Shown: piece by piece, positions 35,221 through 35,246 of the stretch
Numbering within the stretch: position 1 is the stretch's first letter
How the letters are laid out: each line of letters begins with the position of its first letter
Made by a program: the position numbers and the translations under genes
Notes under the pieces: generated by a model
Told to the model about the DNA's origin: nothing
Database searches by the model: none
The model's input: the letters and a program-made list of their open reading frames with translations, nothing else
Source of the DNA: Planctomycetaceae bacterium
GTDB taxonomy: Bacteria > Planctomycetota > Planctomycetia > Planctomycetales > Planctomycetaceae
Direction: 5' to 3'
Length of the DNA: 35,246 bases
NCBI GenBank assembly: GCA_002722955.1
Contig: PBMZ01000210.1
Coordinates: forward strand, 1 to 35,246

Positions 35221-35246
35221 CTGGGGTCGAGTCTTCGAGCCCCCAG
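35221..35246. repeat. Hairpin cut by the window end
   Basis: CTGGGG (35221-35226) and CCCCAG (35241-35246) with inner TCGA/TCGA (35227-35230 and 35235-35238) form a stem with a 2-base bulge. It resembles planctomycete intergenic repeats I recall and may extend beyond the window. Confidence 0.55.

Overview
The window looks like a piece of a planctomycete chromosome, probably from the Pirellula/Rhodopirellula side of the phylum. The reasons are a paired DUF1549/DUF1553 protein and pre-peptidase-domain protein at the right end, a ceramidase-like secreted protein with a LamG domain, a medium GC content, and many palindromic intergenic repeats of types I remember from planctomycete genomes. It is mostly housekeeping sequence, and it includes a likely replication origin. 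No transposase, phage gene, CRISPR array, rRNA or tRNA gene was seen.

Layout. 1-7.1 kb: argS, two zinc-ribbon proteins on the minus strand, trpG/pabA, moeA and lnt. 7.1-9.5 kb: a DJ-1/PfpI protein and a Dabb protein (minus), then a metallo-beta-lactamase-fold hydrolase and a small membrane protein (plus). 9.5-18 kb, all minus: trpD, then an operon-like run nuoI - DUF2203 - nuoA - nuoC - nuoD - alaC, then a ceramidase-like protein. The complex I run has no nuoB, although A and C are adjacent. 18.4-22.5 kb, plus: split transketolase (N and C subunits), a tandem GNAT protein and a tartrate/D-malate dehydrogenase-type enzyme. 22.5-29.3 kb, plus: cysteine desulfurase overlapping a short dnaA, a 328-bp origin-like gap, dnaN, dciA, gyrB and a 56-residue lipoprotein. 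29.3-35.2 kb, minus: a small membrane protein inside a segment bounded by 33-bp inverted repeats, then the pre-peptidase and DUF1549/DUF1553 pair.

How the genes fit together. dnaA, the gap, dnaN, dciA and gyrB form an initiation cassette. Its DnaA has only the AAA+ and DNA-binding domains, and dciA (a helicase-loader family) sits near where recF often lies. The gap carries four copies of an 8-mer, TTCC[AC]AC[AG], which may be a divergent DnaA box. The nuo run supplies part of the complex I connecting module, and a DUF2203 gene is embedded in it. trpG and trpD serve tryptophan (and perhaps folate) synthesis but are 13 kb apart.

The most unusual non-coding features are a perfectly nested four-way-junction sequence at 29903-30003, twin hairpins with complementary loops at 21300-21345, and at least eight palindromic elements of several families placed almost only between genes. 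No clearly new multi-gene system is evident. The best leads are the origin/DnaA pair, the structured repeats, and the DUF2203 gene inside the complex I operon.
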